Notes: generated from the letters alone by a model not told the origin. 64,000 nucleotides of DNA from Alphaproteobacteria bacterium (GCA_030428615.1 JAUIDN010000013.1:34792-98791), one strand, 5' to 3'. Shown: positions 47,787 through 57,346, counted from the first letter of the stretch. Program-made: numbers and translations.

Positions 47787-49008
47787 TTGTGATCTCCCCA
47801 TCTTGTGCGATGTGCCAGTTTTGAATGGCGTTATTATGCATCATGCCGATTGGGCCCTGTAATTTATACATTTCTTCGTAGGTGGGTTGAACATACCCGG
47901 TATCGTCGGTTGAACGCGACATGATGTTTGTTTCCTTGCCGTCCCATGTCCATGGCATCTTAAAGCGGGTATGGCTTTTCGGCAGTACCGGTGCCTCCAG
48001 ATTTGCCTGCTGCCAGGTTTTGCCGCTGTCGGTTGATATATCGACTTTTTTCACCGTTCCGGCACCGCTCCAGGCAAGACCGCTGATTTCGTAAAATCCC
48101 GGACCGTTCAGTTTCATTCCTGCCGATGGTGATGTGATGACCGAACGTCCTTCCATATAGAATGAAAAAGCCCTTATTTTATCATTCGGCCTTGGGTCTG
48201 CATATTCCGTATCCTCATGGTGCGTCCACCACGGTTTATCACCGATTTCAAGCCGGCGAAGCCATTTGACATTCATATTTCCTTCAAAACCGGGCAGAAG
48301 AAGTCTTAACGGAAACCCCTGTTCCGGCCTTAGAAATTCGCCATTTTGCGCATAGGCAAGTATCGCATCATCCATCGCTTTCCACATCGGAATGCTACGG
48401 GTCATTCTTGCGCCATCATCACCTTCTGCAAGGATCCATTTGGCGTCTGTTTTTACACCAAGTTCATTTAAAACGATTTTAAGCGGCACCCCCGTCCACT
48501 GTGAACAACTAGTCAGGCCATGGGTCTGCTGCACGGTCTGTCCGCGCGGGGCCATCCATTCTCCCATCCCGTTACCGGCACATTCAAGAAAATGAAAGCG
48601 GTTTACGGATGGAAACCGCAAAAGGTCTTCCATAGTGAAAATCTTTGCATCATCAACCATGCCATGAATAAGCAACTTGTGCTCACTTGGATCAATGTCC
48701 GGAACACCGCTGTGATGCACTTCAAAATGAAGACCGGAAGGGGTTACAATGCCGTGCCCGTGCTGTAGTGGCGTGAGTGAGCCACCAATAAGGCCGGTAC
48801 CGCGGTTTCCTTTCAGACGGGCATCCTTCACATATTCAGAACGCTCACCGTAGTATCCCATTTCCATTACGGTTCTGCCGGGGCCGCGGCTTGGCTCCAG
48901 CACTGTTTCCTGGGCTAGCGCGCTACTGGATAAAAGAGCTGCGCTGGTAGCCATTCCCGCTTTCATAAACTGCCTGCGGTTCCCATTTGTCAGACTGGTA
49001 TTTTTCAT
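47773..49008 (-). CDS. SoxC-like molybdenum sulfite dehydrogenase
   Basis: The 411-residue protein has a Tat signal (NGNRRQFMKAGMATSAALLS) and the sulfite oxidase fold. The molybdenum-ligating Cys is in FHFLECAGNGMGEW; substrate-pocket segments include QTHGLTSCSQWTGVPL and FPLRLLLPGFEGNMNVKWLR. A C-terminal dimerisation domain contains SGLAWSGAGTVKKVDISTDS. It most resembles SoxC, but SoxB, SoxXA and SoxYZ are absent, so it may act as a stand-alone sulfite dehydrogenase with the adjacent cytochrome. It follows the TetR gene by 39 bases. Confidence 0.88.
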   Translation of the reverse strand: MKNTSLTNGNRRQFMKAGMATSAALLSSSALAQETVLEPSRGPGRTVMEMGYYGERSEYVKDARLKGNRGTGLIGGSLTPLQHGHGIVTPSGLHFEVHHSGVPDIDPSEHKLLIHGMVDDAKIFTMEDLLRFPSVNRFHFLECAGNGMGEWMAPRGQTVQQTHGLTSCSQWTGVPLKIVLNELGVKTDAKWILAEGDDGARMTRSIPMWKAMDDAILAYAQNGEFLRPEQGFPLRLLLPGFEGNMNVKWLRRLEIGDKPWWTHHEDTEYADPRPNDKIRAFSFYMEGRSVITSPSAGMKLNGPGFYEISGLAWSGAGTVKKVDISTDSGKTWQQANLEAPVLPKSHTRFKMPWTWDGKETNIMSRSTDDTGYVQPTYEEMYKLQGPIGMMHNNAIQNWHIAQDGEITNVRL

Positions 49009-49047
49009 TTTTTGCCTTTCTTCTCCCTCTTGGAAGATCTGTTATTC

Positions 49048-49584
49048 CTATATTAGTCTATTTAAAACCCTTTCCAGATTTTTTAGGTATGAGCTTCTGT
49101 TTTCAGAAGACAGCATTAATCCCTGTGCCGCATATTGCAGGATATATGCCGTATCTTCTGCCTGCTGCCGATCTGGAAAAATTTTTTCCTTCAGAAAAAT
49201 TTCAGTTATCTGGGCAATTAGCTTTTCTACACTGTCAGGATAGTTCTTTTTGCAGGCTTTATCTACAAGAGAAAGTATTTCGTTACTATGCGGTGAAGAC
49301 CGCAGGGGCTCCACAAATTGCCCAATTCTAATATCAAAACTTTTCAAAAGCCTCTGTTTGACAGGGAGTGATATATCTTCCAGTGCTTGAGTGGCTAACT
49401 CTATACGCCGTTTAACCAGTTCAGAAACCATCCAATGGATTAATTCTTCTTTTGTACCAAACTTTTTGTACAATGTTTGTCTGGATACGCTTAAAGCTGT
49501 GGCCACATTGTCCATAGAGGTTTTCCTTAACCCATATAGCGCGAATACAGCAAACACGTCATGAATATCGCTATTCTGTTCCAT
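49048..49584 (-). CDS. TetR-family regulator of the sulfite dehydrogenase operon
   Basis: The 178-residue protein has an N-terminal helix-turn-helix typical of TetR/AcrR (SMDNVATALSVSRQTLYKKF, followed by GTKEEL) and a helical ligand-binding domain. It is the first gene of a five-gene run. An inverted repeat overlaps its promoter, pointing to autorepression. The inducer is unknown; a sulfur compound used by the operon is a natural guess. Confidence 0.87.
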   Translation of the reverse strand: MEQNSDIHDVFAVFALYGLRKTSMDNVATALSVSRQTLYKKFGTKEELIHWMVSELVKRRIELATQALEDISLPVKQRLLKSFDIRIGQFVEPLRSSPHSNEILSLVDKACKKNYPDSVEKLIAQITEIFLKEKIFPDRQQAEDTAYILQYAAQGLMLSSENRSSYLKNLERVLNRLI

Positions 49585-49607
49585 TTTTATCGAATACAGT
49601 CATTGTT

Positions 49608-49647
49608 AATTTTGTACAAAGTTTACATAAAAGAACAAAATTGTCAA
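49608..49647 (-). promoter_or_regulatory. promoter and operator of the TetR-sulfite dehydrogenase operon
   Basis: On the minus strand, TTGACA (49642-49647), a 16-base spacer and TAAACT (49620-49625) form a promoter about 30 bases upstream of the TetR ATG. Inverted repeat AATTTTGT (49608-49615) / ACAAAATT (49635-49642) spans the -10 and touches the -35. The perfect palindrome TTTGTACAAA (49611-49620) lies at the start point. Confidence 0.65.
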
Positions 49648-49720
49648 ATTCGTAATCGGGTCACACTATTTCTTACAATGAGTAACGCATCGTATAATGA
49701 TCAAAATGTGAGTTTTGCAT

Positions 49721-49752
49721 AAAAAAGCCCCGCCAGATAATCTGGCGGGGCT
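49721..49752 (-). terminator. terminator of the BI-1 gene
   Basis: A 13-base inverted repeat, AGCCCCGCCAGAT (49726-49738) / ATCTGGCGGGGCT (49740-49752), followed on the minus strand by six T. Confidence 0.93.
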
Positions 49753-49776
49753 AGCTTACTTTGTTTATCAGTTTAT

Positions 49777-50499
49777 TTATTCTCTGTTACCCATGAAGCG
49801 AAGCAGGAACAGGAACATATTGATAAAGTCGAGATACAGGCTTAATGCGCCCATAATCGCTTTCTTTGTTGCTGTTTCACTATGCTCACCTTCAAGATAC
49901 ATCAGCTTGATCTTTTGAGTGTCATAGGCTGTCAGACCAGCGAAGATCAGCACACCGGCGATTGAAATAACGAATTCCATCGCGCTTGATTGCATGAATA
50001 TGTTGACGATTGATGCGATGATCAGACCGAACAATCCCATAATCAGGAATGATCCAAATCCGCTAAGGTTCTTCTTGGTCGTGTAACCATATAGGCTGAG
50101 TGATCCAAAGGCTGCGGCGGTTACAAAGAATGTCTTAACCACACTTGTCCCGGTATAGATCAGCAGGATTGATGACAGGGACACACCAACCAATGCGGCG
50201 TACACCCAGAAAACAAGCTGCGCTGTTGACGCCTGCATCCGGTTAATCCCAAAGCTTAGGAAAAGTACAAGTCCCAGCGGCGCAAACATCGCCACATACC
50301 CTAAACCTGTAATGCCCTGTGCAGAGAAAAACAGATTTATTAGTGACGTATTCGCGGTTACGTAAGCTGCAAGGCCTGTAAGAGCCAATGCAGAGCACAT
50401 GTAATTATACACGGTCAGCATATATGCCCGTAAACCTTCATCAATTTCGGCGGCACTTCGCGACGGTGTTGATGAATAATACGAATTGCGGTCAACCAT
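49777..50499 (-). CDS. Bax inhibitor-1 / YccA family membrane protein
   Basis: The 240-residue protein has seven hydrophobic segments after a polar N-terminus and the family signature IFAGLTAYDTQKIKLMYL near residue 195. Family members are membrane proteins with proposed ion-channel or protease-regulatory roles. It has its own promoter and terminator. Confidence 0.9.
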   Translation of the reverse strand: MVDRNSYYSSTPSRSAAEIDEGLRAYMLTVYNYMCSALALTGLAAYVTANTSLINLFFSAQGITGLGYVAMFAPLGLVLFLSFGINRMQASTAQLVFWVYAALVGVSLSSILLIYTGTSVVKTFFVTAAAFGSLSLYGYTTKKNLSGFGSFLIMGLFGLIIASIVNIFMQSSAMEFVISIAGVLIFAGLTAYDTQKIKLMYLEGEHSETATKKAIMGALSLYLDFINMFLFLLRFMGNRE

Positions 50500-50542
50500 T
50501 AATTATTATCCTTTCAATTGGTACAATACCTGAATTTTTATT

Positions 50543-50572
50543 GTTATAGCATATATTGGTATTAAGGATCAA
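50543..50572 (-). promoter_or_regulatory. promoter of the BI-1 gene
   Basis: On the minus strand, TTGATC (50567-50572), 18 bases, TATAAC (50543-50548). The start point would be about 36 bases before the ATG. Confidence 0.5.
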
Positions 50573-50585
50573 ATATTCAAGTGTT

Positions 50586-51077
50586 TTATAGATTATATTC
50601 GCGACAGATATGTTTAAGGAAACCTTGCGATGCCCGGTCAATAAAATCATACGCCTTGTCGAAATCTTCTATATCCCCGTAGTAGGGGTCAGGAACTTCG
50701 GTTATACCCGGGCTGTTTTCGGCGAATGACATAAAAAGATGCAGTTTATGCTGGTGCTCCTCGGGGCAATGTCGCTTCATCATCTGAAGGTTATCACTAT
50801 CCATCGCCAAAATGTACGTAAAGTCGGAAAAATCCTGTAATGACAATTTTCTGGCCCTGAGGTCACCTATGTCAACGCCATATTTTAATGCCGTAAGCTG
50901 TGCTCTCTTATCGGGGGGGGCGGCCATATGGAAACCGGCGGTGCCAGCTGAATCGATATAAATATCTTTGGTAAAACCATCTTCAATACCCGCTTTGTTG
51001 GCATGGTGCCTGAAAACGCCTTCGGCGGTGGGAGATCTACATATGTTGCCCAGACATACAAAAAGAATCTTAACCAT
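50586..51077 (-). CDS. low-molecular-weight protein tyrosine phosphatase
   Basis: The 163-residue protein starts with the catalytic loop ILFVCLGNICRSPTAEGVF (nucleophile Cys, then the Arg of CxxxxxRS) and ends with the general-acid segment VPDPYYGDIEDF. Such enzymes dephosphorylate phosphotyrosine on kinases or small molecules. No tyrosine kinase or polysaccharide genes are nearby to indicate the target. Confidence 0.93.
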   Translation of the reverse strand: MVKILFVCLGNICRSPTAEGVFRHHANKAGIEDGFTKDIYIDSAGTAGFHMAAPPDKRAQLTALKYGVDIGDLRARKLSLQDFSDFTYILAMDSDNLQMMKRHCPEEHQHKLHLFMSFAENSPGITEVPDPYYGDIEDFDKAYDFIDRASQGFLKHICREYNL

Positions 51078-51186
51078 ATGATCAAATTTCCAATTTACTC
51101 GTTAACACTTTGTTGAAACACTATTTAAGAATAATTCGCAAGTAGACGCAACATGTATTTCTATTTTTTTGTGTTTTTGTTTAATT

Positions 51187-52077
51187 TTAAAGTCTTCTGT
51201 GTTGAGCTTCGCGGTAGGCGATAAACAATGTTGATGCGCAAATCAGTGTGCCGCCGGATATAGTCCATACATCCGGGATTTCCGAAAAAATAAAAAAACC
51301 TGCCGCAGCAGCAAAAATGATTCTCATATATTCAAATGGGGTAACAAGGGTTACATCTGCATTTTTGTAAGCGCTGATCATTGAATATTGGGCGCAGAAT
51401 GTTGTAACTCCAAGCGCTGCAATAAGGATAAATTGATCCAGAGTTGGGGTCATCCAGAAATAAGCGGCAGGACCGGCGCACAAAAGAACTGTACCGATGT
51501 TGGCATACAGAACCAGGGTGGTTGGATTATGATCGCGCGAGAGAATTTTCGAAAATATAGCAAGGACTGCCATTGAAAATGCAGCGGTGAGAACCGCAAG
51601 ATGTGCCCATTCTAAGGTGTCGGTTGATGAACTGCTCCAAGGATGAAGGATGATTAAAATGCCGATGAAACCAAGAATGGTGGCCGTTGTTCTCAGAATG
51701 CGTATTTTCTCACCCAAAAACACCGCTGCGAGGATGATCAGAAAAAGAGGTTTAGAAAATTGCAGCGATGTTACTTCCACCAAGGGCAGGTTTGAAACAG
51801 CGTAAAAATTACTTACGACCACCAAACATGTAAGTACTGATCTGTAAGTCATCATTTTTGGTTTTGATGTTTGAAACAGTATCTTGCCAAGTCGATAGTT
51901 AAAAATCAGTGTTATGAGTACGGTGAAGGTGCATCGGATCATGACAACTTCGAAAGTGTTAAGGTCCTGTCCCAGCTTTTTGATCAAAATCGTGCTTGTC
52001 GTAACAATCACACAAAAAGCCAGCATAAACATTATACCTTTAAACGCGCTTGCGGACTGTTTATTGATGTTAGGCAT
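51187..52077 (-). CDS. EamA-family (DMT) transporter, second of a tandem pair
   Basis: About 296 residues with ten hydrophobic segments in two EamA repeats (for example FEVVMIRCTFTVLITLIFNY, and LVEVTSLQFSKPLFLIILAA followed by VFLGEKI). These proteins move metabolites across the inner membrane; the substrate is unknown. The ATG at 52077 (MPNINKQ) is chosen because it overlaps the stop of the upstream paralogue by eight bases; a longer frame would run deep into that gene. Likely an old tandem duplication. Confidence 0.87.
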   Translation of the reverse strand: MPNINKQSASAFKGIMFMLAFCVIVTTSTILIKKLGQDLNTFEVVMIRCTFTVLITLIFNYRLGKILFQTSKPKMMTYRSVLTCLVVVSNFYAVSNLPLVEVTSLQFSKPLFLIILAAVFLGEKIRILRTTATILGFIGILIILHPWSSSSTDTLEWAHLAVLTAAFSMAVLAIFSKILSRDHNPTTLVLYANIGTVLLCAGPAAYFWMTPTLDQFILIAALGVTTFCAQYSMISAYKNADVTLVTPFEYMRIIFAAAAGFFIFSEIPDVWTISGGTLICASTLFIAYREAQHRRL

Positions 52078-52960
52078 TATAAGGCTTCTTTTTTCTGACC
52101 GCTTCCCGGTGAGCGGCATACACCGCACTCGAAAGAATAATGGCGGCCCCGATAAAAGTATATAAATCGGGCGTCTCATCATAAAATATATATCCGATCA
52201 ATGCGGAAAAAAGAAGCCTGATGAAATCTATCGGCATTATCGCTGTTGTTTCAGAATGGCTGAAGGCTTTTGAAATTGAAAATTGTGCGGTTGCCGCACA
52301 AAACCCGATAATAAGCAATATCATCCATTGCTCCGTGTTTGGCCATGACCACTTGAAAAGTGCCACGACAAAAGAAAGCGGCAAAGTAATCATCAGAGAA
52401 TAAAGTGCGACCACATTCGGCTTGTCGGTCTGGCTTAGTTTTCGGATGCAGATTATTGCAAATGCTACCGAAACAGAAGATATCAAAGCAGCACCAACAC
52501 CACTTGAGAAGGGAAGGGTGCCAGGCCGCAGCAGAACGAGCATTCCGATAAACCCGGTCACAACCGCCAGAATACGAGGTAGCCTTATCCGTTCTTTTAA
52601 GAAAAAAACGGCTAGAACCGTTGCAATCACTGGCGCGGCGAAGCTGTAGGAAACCGCGTTGGCGAGCGGGATAACCGTTACGGCATAAAAACTGGTGATA
52701 ACGGCTATCGCGGATACAAAGCCGCGAAAAAGATGCAGGCCAAATTGCTTTGTTTTGGCGCCGGATAAGCCCACTTTGTAAAATGTTGGAAGTAAAAAAA
52801 GGATCGCAAGAAATGTTCTCACGAAGGCTGTCATAAAAGGATGAAATTCCGTGATTGACAGATAACGGATAAGCCCGCCCATAATTGAAAAAAGAACGCA
52901 ACTCAGAAGCATAAATAAAGGTCCGCTCAGGGTTTCTAATGGTTGTTCATTGCTGTGCAA
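52070..52960 (-). CDS. EamA-family (DMT) transporter, first of a tandem pair
   Basis: The 296-residue protein has ten hydrophobic segments in two EamA repeats and a typical ATVLAVFFLKERIRLPRILA motif at the end of the first. The start is TTG with AAGGA six bases upstream. It is translationally coupled to the second transporter. The two may form a heterodimer; the substrate is unknown. Confidence 0.87.
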   Translation of the reverse strand: MHSNEQPLETLSGPLFMLLSCVLFSIMGGLIRYLSITEFHPFMTAFVRTFLAILFLLPTFYKVGLSGAKTKQFGLHLFRGFVSAIAVITSFYAVTVIPLANAVSYSFAAPVIATVLAVFFLKERIRLPRILAVVTGFIGMLVLLRPGTLPFSSGVGAALISSVSVAFAIICIRKLSQTDKPNVVALYSLMITLPLSFVVALFKWSWPNTEQWMILLIIGFCAATAQFSISKAFSHSETTAIMPIDFIRLLFSALIGYIFYDETPDLYTFIGAAIILSSAVYAAHREAVRKKKPYNA

Positions 52961-52983
52961 TGTTAGTCCTTCAGCGGTTTATT

Positions 52984-53940
52984 TTAGTGAATATCGATGC
53001 CTAGCCACTCTTCGATTTCTTCGGGTATTTCCGGATTGATAAGATCCGGGGTATCCATCATCAGAAAGGCGAAATTATCGGCGATAATTTCCTCAGGATG
53101 GATATCAAAATTTGTATTATGGCCCACTTTTTCATAATAATCAGGCACATCTTCGTGCTTATAGATGCTTGGCGTACCATCCGCATTTATTACGGGTTTG
53201 CAGATGCCGTTGTCCACTGTTACTTCGATCAGGTCGCCAGAAATATGACCATCAAAACCACGTTCGACGGTTGGGTCAAATCCATCGTATGTCGTATGAA
53301 GATAGTTCATCACATAAGTGTCCCTGTCGTCAATTTCGACGGGCAGGAAAAATTCTGTAAACGGGGCTTCGGGGTTGCGAATAATATATTTATCAACCTC
53401 TTCTGTTGGTTGAAAATAACAGGGTCTAAAGCCGATAATATTATAAAGGCTGGCGCGTTTAATCCTGTTATGTCTGGACAGGATATGAAAAATCTGATGG
53501 AAAAAAAGTTTTGTTGAAAGTGATGTTCTTCTGCTGGGGGATACAAATGCATTTCCACGTGTATGCGGTATGCCGCTTTCAACCGCATCGGTTACTTTGA
53601 TAAAGTAAACTGTTTCGGGCAACAGGTGCTCAATCTTTTTTAACTTCTTTTTATGGGTGACGAGCAACGCTTTCATCAATGCTTCTTCCGCTTCCGGCCA
53701 TTCAATGACATTTGCCGCATAATGTGCTTTTAAATCATCAATGGTTTTATCTGCCGTCGGGGATCCTACCTGTAAAGCAATTTCAATCGGTTTCATAGTC
53801 GTCAGATATTCGTCATCGGCCGTCAGAATTTTTATTGCTGTTTCTTTGTCAGCAAATTTATATTCCGTAGTGTGCCCCGGATTTGATATAAACGAAAGCG
53901 TTCCTACAACCGTAAGAATGAAAGATTTCACATTCATCAT
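52984..53940 (-). CDS. secreted protein resembling a zinc metallopeptidase with HQxxH site
   Basis: The 318-residue protein has a signal peptide (cleavage near residue 25). It contains KLFFHQIFHILSRHNRIKRA (about residues 143-162), which resembles a gluzincin HExxH helix with the catalytic Glu replaced by Gln. HPEEIIADNFAFLMM (about residue 280) could supply the third zinc ligand. I do not know this family. With the Gln it may be inactive as a peptidase or use different chemistry. It is isolated between transporters and scoAB. The start is the ATG at 53940. Confidence 0.55.
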   Translation of the reverse strand: MMNVKSFILTVVGTLSFISNPGHTTEYKFADKETAIKILTADDEYLTTMKPIEIALQVGSPTADKTIDDLKAHYAANVIEWPEAEEALMKALLVTHKKKLKKIEHLLPETVYFIKVTDAVESGIPHTRGNAFVSPSRRTSLSTKLFFHQIFHILSRHNRIKRASLYNIIGFRPCYFQPTEEVDKYIIRNPEAPFTEFFLPVEIDDRDTYVMNYLHTTYDGFDPTVERGFDGHISGDLIEVTVDNGICKPVINADGTPSIYKHEDVPDYYEKVGHNTNFDIHPEEIIADNFAFLMMDTPDLINPEIPEEIEEWLGIDIH

Positions 53941-54007
53941 CAAAAAACGTTTCTCTTATTTTTATTTTTACACGCCGTAAACGTCTAATCTACGATCATT
54001 ATTATAA

Positions 54008-54022
54008 TAGTATAACATACTA
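54008..54022. repeat. short inverted repeat downstream of scoAB
   Basis: TAGTAT (54008-54013), AAC, ATACTA (54017-54022), inside an AT-rich stretch between the scoB stop and the next gene. It could be a weak terminator or an operator; there is no clear T run. Confidence 0.35.
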
Positions 54023-54031
54023 CCATTATAA

Positions 54032-54676
54032 TTATAGTAAATGTTTATCAACCTTAAAATCGGCCTCTGTTCGCTCTTTCACCTCCGCTACGGAGACATC
54101 CGGTGCGAGCTCAATCAGAACGGGTCCATCGTCTTTTATGAGAAACACACCGACGTCGGAAATGATCATATCCACAACATTTACACCGGTGAGAGGAAGC
54201 GTGCATTGCTTTAGAAATTTTGCGCTTCCGTCCCGCGCATTATGATCCATGATGACAACAACTTTTTTAACACCGGCAACGAGATCCATAGCACCGCCCA
54301 TTCCCTTAACCATTTTTCCGGGAATCATCCAGTTTGCCAGGTCACCTTCCTCTGATACCTGCATCGCCCCAAGAATGCTCAGGTCGATATGTCCGCCTCT
54401 GATCATGGCAAAGCTGTCTGCCGATGAAAAATAACTTGTTCGTCTCAGCTCGGTAATTGTCTGTTTTCCGGCATTGATAAGATCCGGATCTGCTTCGCCT
54501 TCATATGGAAAGGGTCCCATTCCAAGCATGCCGTTTTCGCTTTGGAGTGTTACATCCACGCCGTCCGGTATATAATTGGCGACCAGTGTCGGTATGCCGA
54601 TACCCAGGTTTACATAATAACCATCAACCAGTTCCTTTGCAGCGCGGCGTGCCATATCCTGTCTTGTCCATGCCAT
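54032..54676 (-). CDS. scoB: 3-oxoacid CoA-transferase subunit B
   Basis: The beta subunit of a CoA-transferase that moves CoA between succinyl-CoA and 3-oxoacids such as acetoacetate. The 214-residue protein has the catalytic Glu in [16 protein letters not shown] and the family segments [17 protein letters not shown] and [19 protein letters not shown]. It follows scoA by five bases. Confidence 0.93.
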   Translation of the reverse strand: MAWTRQDMARRAAKELVDGYYVNLGIGIPTLVANYIPDGVDVTLQSENGMLGMGPFPYEGEADPDLINAGKQTITELRRTSYFSSADSFAMIRGGHIDLSILGAMQVSEEGDLANWMIPGKMVKGMGGAMDLVAGVKKVVVIMDHNARDGSAKFLKQCTLPLTGVNVVDMIISDVGVFLIKDDGPVLIELAPDVSVAEVKERTEADFKVDKHLL

Positions 54677-54681
54677 AATGA

Positions 54682-55389
54682 TTATCCTTCTTCCTTGGGG
54701 CGGGTGGTAAGTTGTTCGATACGCTTTTCAGGGTTTTTGGAAACAATAATCCGTTGCACATAGATCCCCGGTGTATGGATATTGTCGGGGTCAAGCTCCC
54801 CGACTTCGACCAGTTCCTCGACTTCTGCAACGGTTATTTTACCTGCTGTTGCCATCATTGGGTTAAAGTTTCTTGCCGTTTTTCGGTAGATAAGATTACC
54901 TTCTTTGTCCCCCTTCCACGCTTTCACCAGCGACACATCGGCCTTCAAGCCAGTTTCCATAATATATGTTTCACCATCAAAATCTTTATGCTCTTTACCT
55001 TCCGCGACAAGTGTTCCGACACCTGTTTTTGTGTAAAAGCCCGGTATTCCTGCGCCCCCCGCCCGAATTCTTTCGGCCAATGTGCCTTGGGGGTTGAACT
55101 CAAGTTCCAATTCGTCAGCCAGATACTGTCTTTCAAATTCCTTGTTTTCCCCGACATATGATGAAATCATTTTTCTTATCTGACGCGTTTGAAGAAGCAG
55201 ACCAAGCCCAAAGTCATCTACGCCCGCATTGTTACTTATTGCTGTAATATCTTTAGATCCACTATCCCTTAACGCAACAATAAGGTTTTCAGGGATACCG
55301 CAAAGACCAAATCCACCTGCCATAATTGTCATGCCGTCAAACAGGATGCCGTCGATGGCAGATCGGGCATCACTATAAACCTTACTCAT
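54682..55389 (-). CDS. scoA: 3-oxoacid CoA-transferase subunit A
   Basis: The alpha subunit of the same enzyme. The 235-residue protein has the glycine-rich CoA-binding motif [19 protein letters not shown], the segment [19 protein letters not shown], and [20 protein letters not shown]. scoA-scoB form a two-gene operon for ketone-body or poly-hydroxybutyrate-linked metabolism. Confidence 0.93.
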   Translation of the reverse strand: MSKVYSDARSAIDGILFDGMTIMAGGFGLCGIPENLIVALRDSGSKDITAISNNAGVDDFGLGLLLQTRQIRKMISSYVGENKEFERQYLADELELEFNPQGTLAERIRAGGAGIPGFYTKTGVGTLVAEGKEHKDFDGETYIMETGLKADVSLVKAWKGDKEGNLIYRKTARNFNPMMATAGKITVAEVEELVEVGELDPDNIHTPGIYVQRIIVSKNPEKRIEQLTTRPKEEG

Positions 55390-55623
55390 GTTTTATTCCT
55401 TGTGAATAGTTTCATTTGTAACAATCATATTAAATACGATAAAAAATACACATTGGCTATGTATAATCATTATTCCGATAAAAAACATGTCAAAATGCAG
55501 GAAATTGGGTGAGGTATGGTTGACAAATGTTATAATATAATCAAAATTCTGACAAATTTAGGTTTTAACGTCACCTTAGTTTCGTTAATGTAGTCTGATT
55601 AAAGTAAAATACGAGGAATATTG

Positions 55624-56142
55624 ATGACTAAGTTCATGACATGGCTATTGGTTGCCATTTCATTCGTAATATGCGCGCCCAGCATATCAAATGCGGATAG
55701 TAGACAACTTCTCAGTAGTTTCAGGGATTGGGATGCGTTTGTTCTGAAAACAGATGCCGGCGAAACTATTTGTTATATGATCTCTGTCCCTAAAACAAGA
55801 ACGCCCAGTAATCTTCGCCACGGTAATCCCTTCATCACGATTACACATAAACCAGCACGCGAAATAAGAAATGAGTTTAATTTTATTGCGGGATATAGTT
55901 TCCAAAGAGGATCAACGGTTCAGGTGACGATCGACAAGCAAAGGAAGGAAGCTCTTTTCACGGAGCAGGACGGCGCATGGGCTTACGATTCTAAACAGGA
56001 TGATAATCTCGTGGCGGCCATGAAACGTGGGAACAGTTTAACATTGAATGCCCGTAGCGGACGTGGAAATGCGACAAGCTACAGATTTTCGCTTTCCGGC
56101 TTTACAGCGGCCCACAACGCGATTACAAATGCCTGTCGATAA
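55624..56142 (+). CDS. invasion-associated locus B (IalB) family protein
   Basis: The 172-residue protein has a signal peptide (WLLVAISFVICAPSISNA). The mature domain begins RDWDAFVLKTDAGETICYMI and ends in a Cys (ITNACR), which fits the IalB fold with a conserved disulfide. The family is widespread in alphaproteobacteria, mostly non-pathogens, and its function is poorly known. The ATG at 55624 follows GAGGAA. Confidence 0.75.
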   Translation: MTKFMTWLLVAISFVICAPSISNADSRQLLSSFRDWDAFVLKTDAGETICYMISVPKTRTPSNLRHGNPFITITHKPAREIRNEFNFIAGYSFQRGSTVQVTIDKQRKEALFTEQDGAWAYDSKQDDNLVAAMKRGNSLTLNARSGRGNATSYRFSLSGFTAAHNAITNACR

Positions 56143-56191
56143 TTCGCATCCTATTGGATAGCGGCGCTTATATAATTTTTTGAGATAAGTT

Positions 56192-57346
56192 ATGAAAACT
56201 TTGCCATTGGGGCTAGAACCTGTTGTTGCGCCACGTCATAAATTCGATGAGGATCGAAGTCTGATAGGCCTTTCACACAGTGAGGTTGCCGACAAGTTAA
56301 AAGAAATCGGAATACCGGAAAAGCAATGCAGAATGCGTGCACAGCAGATCTGGCATTGGATATATTTCCGCGGGGCGAAGTCTTTTGACGAAATGAGCAA
56401 TATTTCCAAGGATATGAGGGCCAAACTCAATGAACATTTCGATGTTGGCCGCCCGGAAATTATTGAAGCTCTTGTTTCAAAAGACGGCACGCGAAAATGG
56501 CTGATGAAATTTCCTGACGGACAGGAAGTGGAGACCGTCTTTATTCCGGAAGCTGATCGGGGTACATTATGTGTTTCGTCACAGGTTGGCTGTACGCTCA
56601 CATGCCGATTTTGTCATACCGGCACCCAAAGGTTAGTCAGGAATCTGACATCTACTGAAATTGTTATGCAGCTTCTTGTGGCGCGGGATTATCTGAATGA
56701 ATGGCCAAGCCCATCGGAAGGGCGGCTGGTATCAACGATCGTACTTATGGGAATGGGGGAGCCGCTTTATAATTTTGACAATGTCAGCAAAGCCATGCAT
56801 ATCGTGATGGATGATAATGGTATTAATTTGTCGCGTCGTCGGATAACGCTGTCTACATCGGGGGTTGTGCCGGAAATATACAGATGCGGCGAAGAAATGG
56901 GTGTCAATCTGGCGATTTCGCTTCATGCGGTAAATGACAAGACGCGAAGTGAAATCATGCCGATCAACAACAAATACCCGATACATGATCTTATGACCGC
57001 TTGTAAGAACTATGCCGGTATTAAGAACAGCCGTAAAATAACATTTGAATATATCCTGCTGAAAGATATTAATGACAGCGATCAGGATGCCCGTAATCTG
57101 GTTAAACTGATAAAGGACTATAAAATTCCCGCCAAAGTCAATTTGATTCCCTTCAACCCGTGGCCGGGTTCATCTTATGAACGGCCGGGAAAGGCGCGCG
57201 TGGCAAAATTTTCAGATATTATATTCAGCAGCGGTATTTCCGCGCCAGTCAGAACGACACGCGGCGAGGACATACTGGCCGCGTGCGGTCAGCTCAAATC
57301 TGAATCGGAAAAAGCTAGAAATAAAAGTAAATTAATTGAATCATAA
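56192..57346 (+). CDS. rlmN: 23S rRNA (adenine-C2)-methyltransferase RlmN
   Basis: RlmN is a radical-SAM enzyme that methylates A2503 of 23S rRNA and A37 of some tRNAs. The 384-residue protein has the CxxxCxxC cluster motif in [17 protein letters not shown], the segment [15 protein letters not shown], and the second catalytic Cys region [14 protein letters not shown] near the end. Its N-terminal accessory domain has [14 protein letters not shown]. Confidence 0.95.
   Translation: MKTLPLGLEPVVAPRHKFDEDRSLIGLSHSEVADKLKEIGIPEKQCRMRAQQIWHWIYFRGAKSFDEMSNISKDMRAKLNEHFDVGRPEIIEALVSKDGTRKWLMKFPDGQEVETVFIPEADRGTLCVSSQVGCTLTCRFCHTGTQRLVRNLTSTEIVMQLLVARDYLNEWPSPSEGRLVSTIVLMGMGEPLYNFDNVSKAMHIVMDDNGINLSRRRITLSTSGVVPEIYRCGEEMGVNLAISLHAVNDKTRSEIMPINNKYPIHDLMTACKNYAGIKNSRKITFEYILLKDINDSDQDARNLVKLIKDYKIPAKVNLIPFNPWPGSSYERPGKARVAKFSDIIFSSGISAPVRTTRGEDILAACGQLKSESEKARNKSKLIES

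Noticed and set aside
47232..49008. A complete Sox thiosulfate-oxidation cluster
   Set aside because: Only a SoxC-like protein and one cytochrome are present; SoxB, SoxXA, SoxYZ and SoxD of normal type are missing.
50500..50585. A ybhL-type leader RNA before the BI-1 gene
   Set aside because: Only a four-pair hairpin can be drawn; the region is explained by an ordinary promoter and ribosome binding site.
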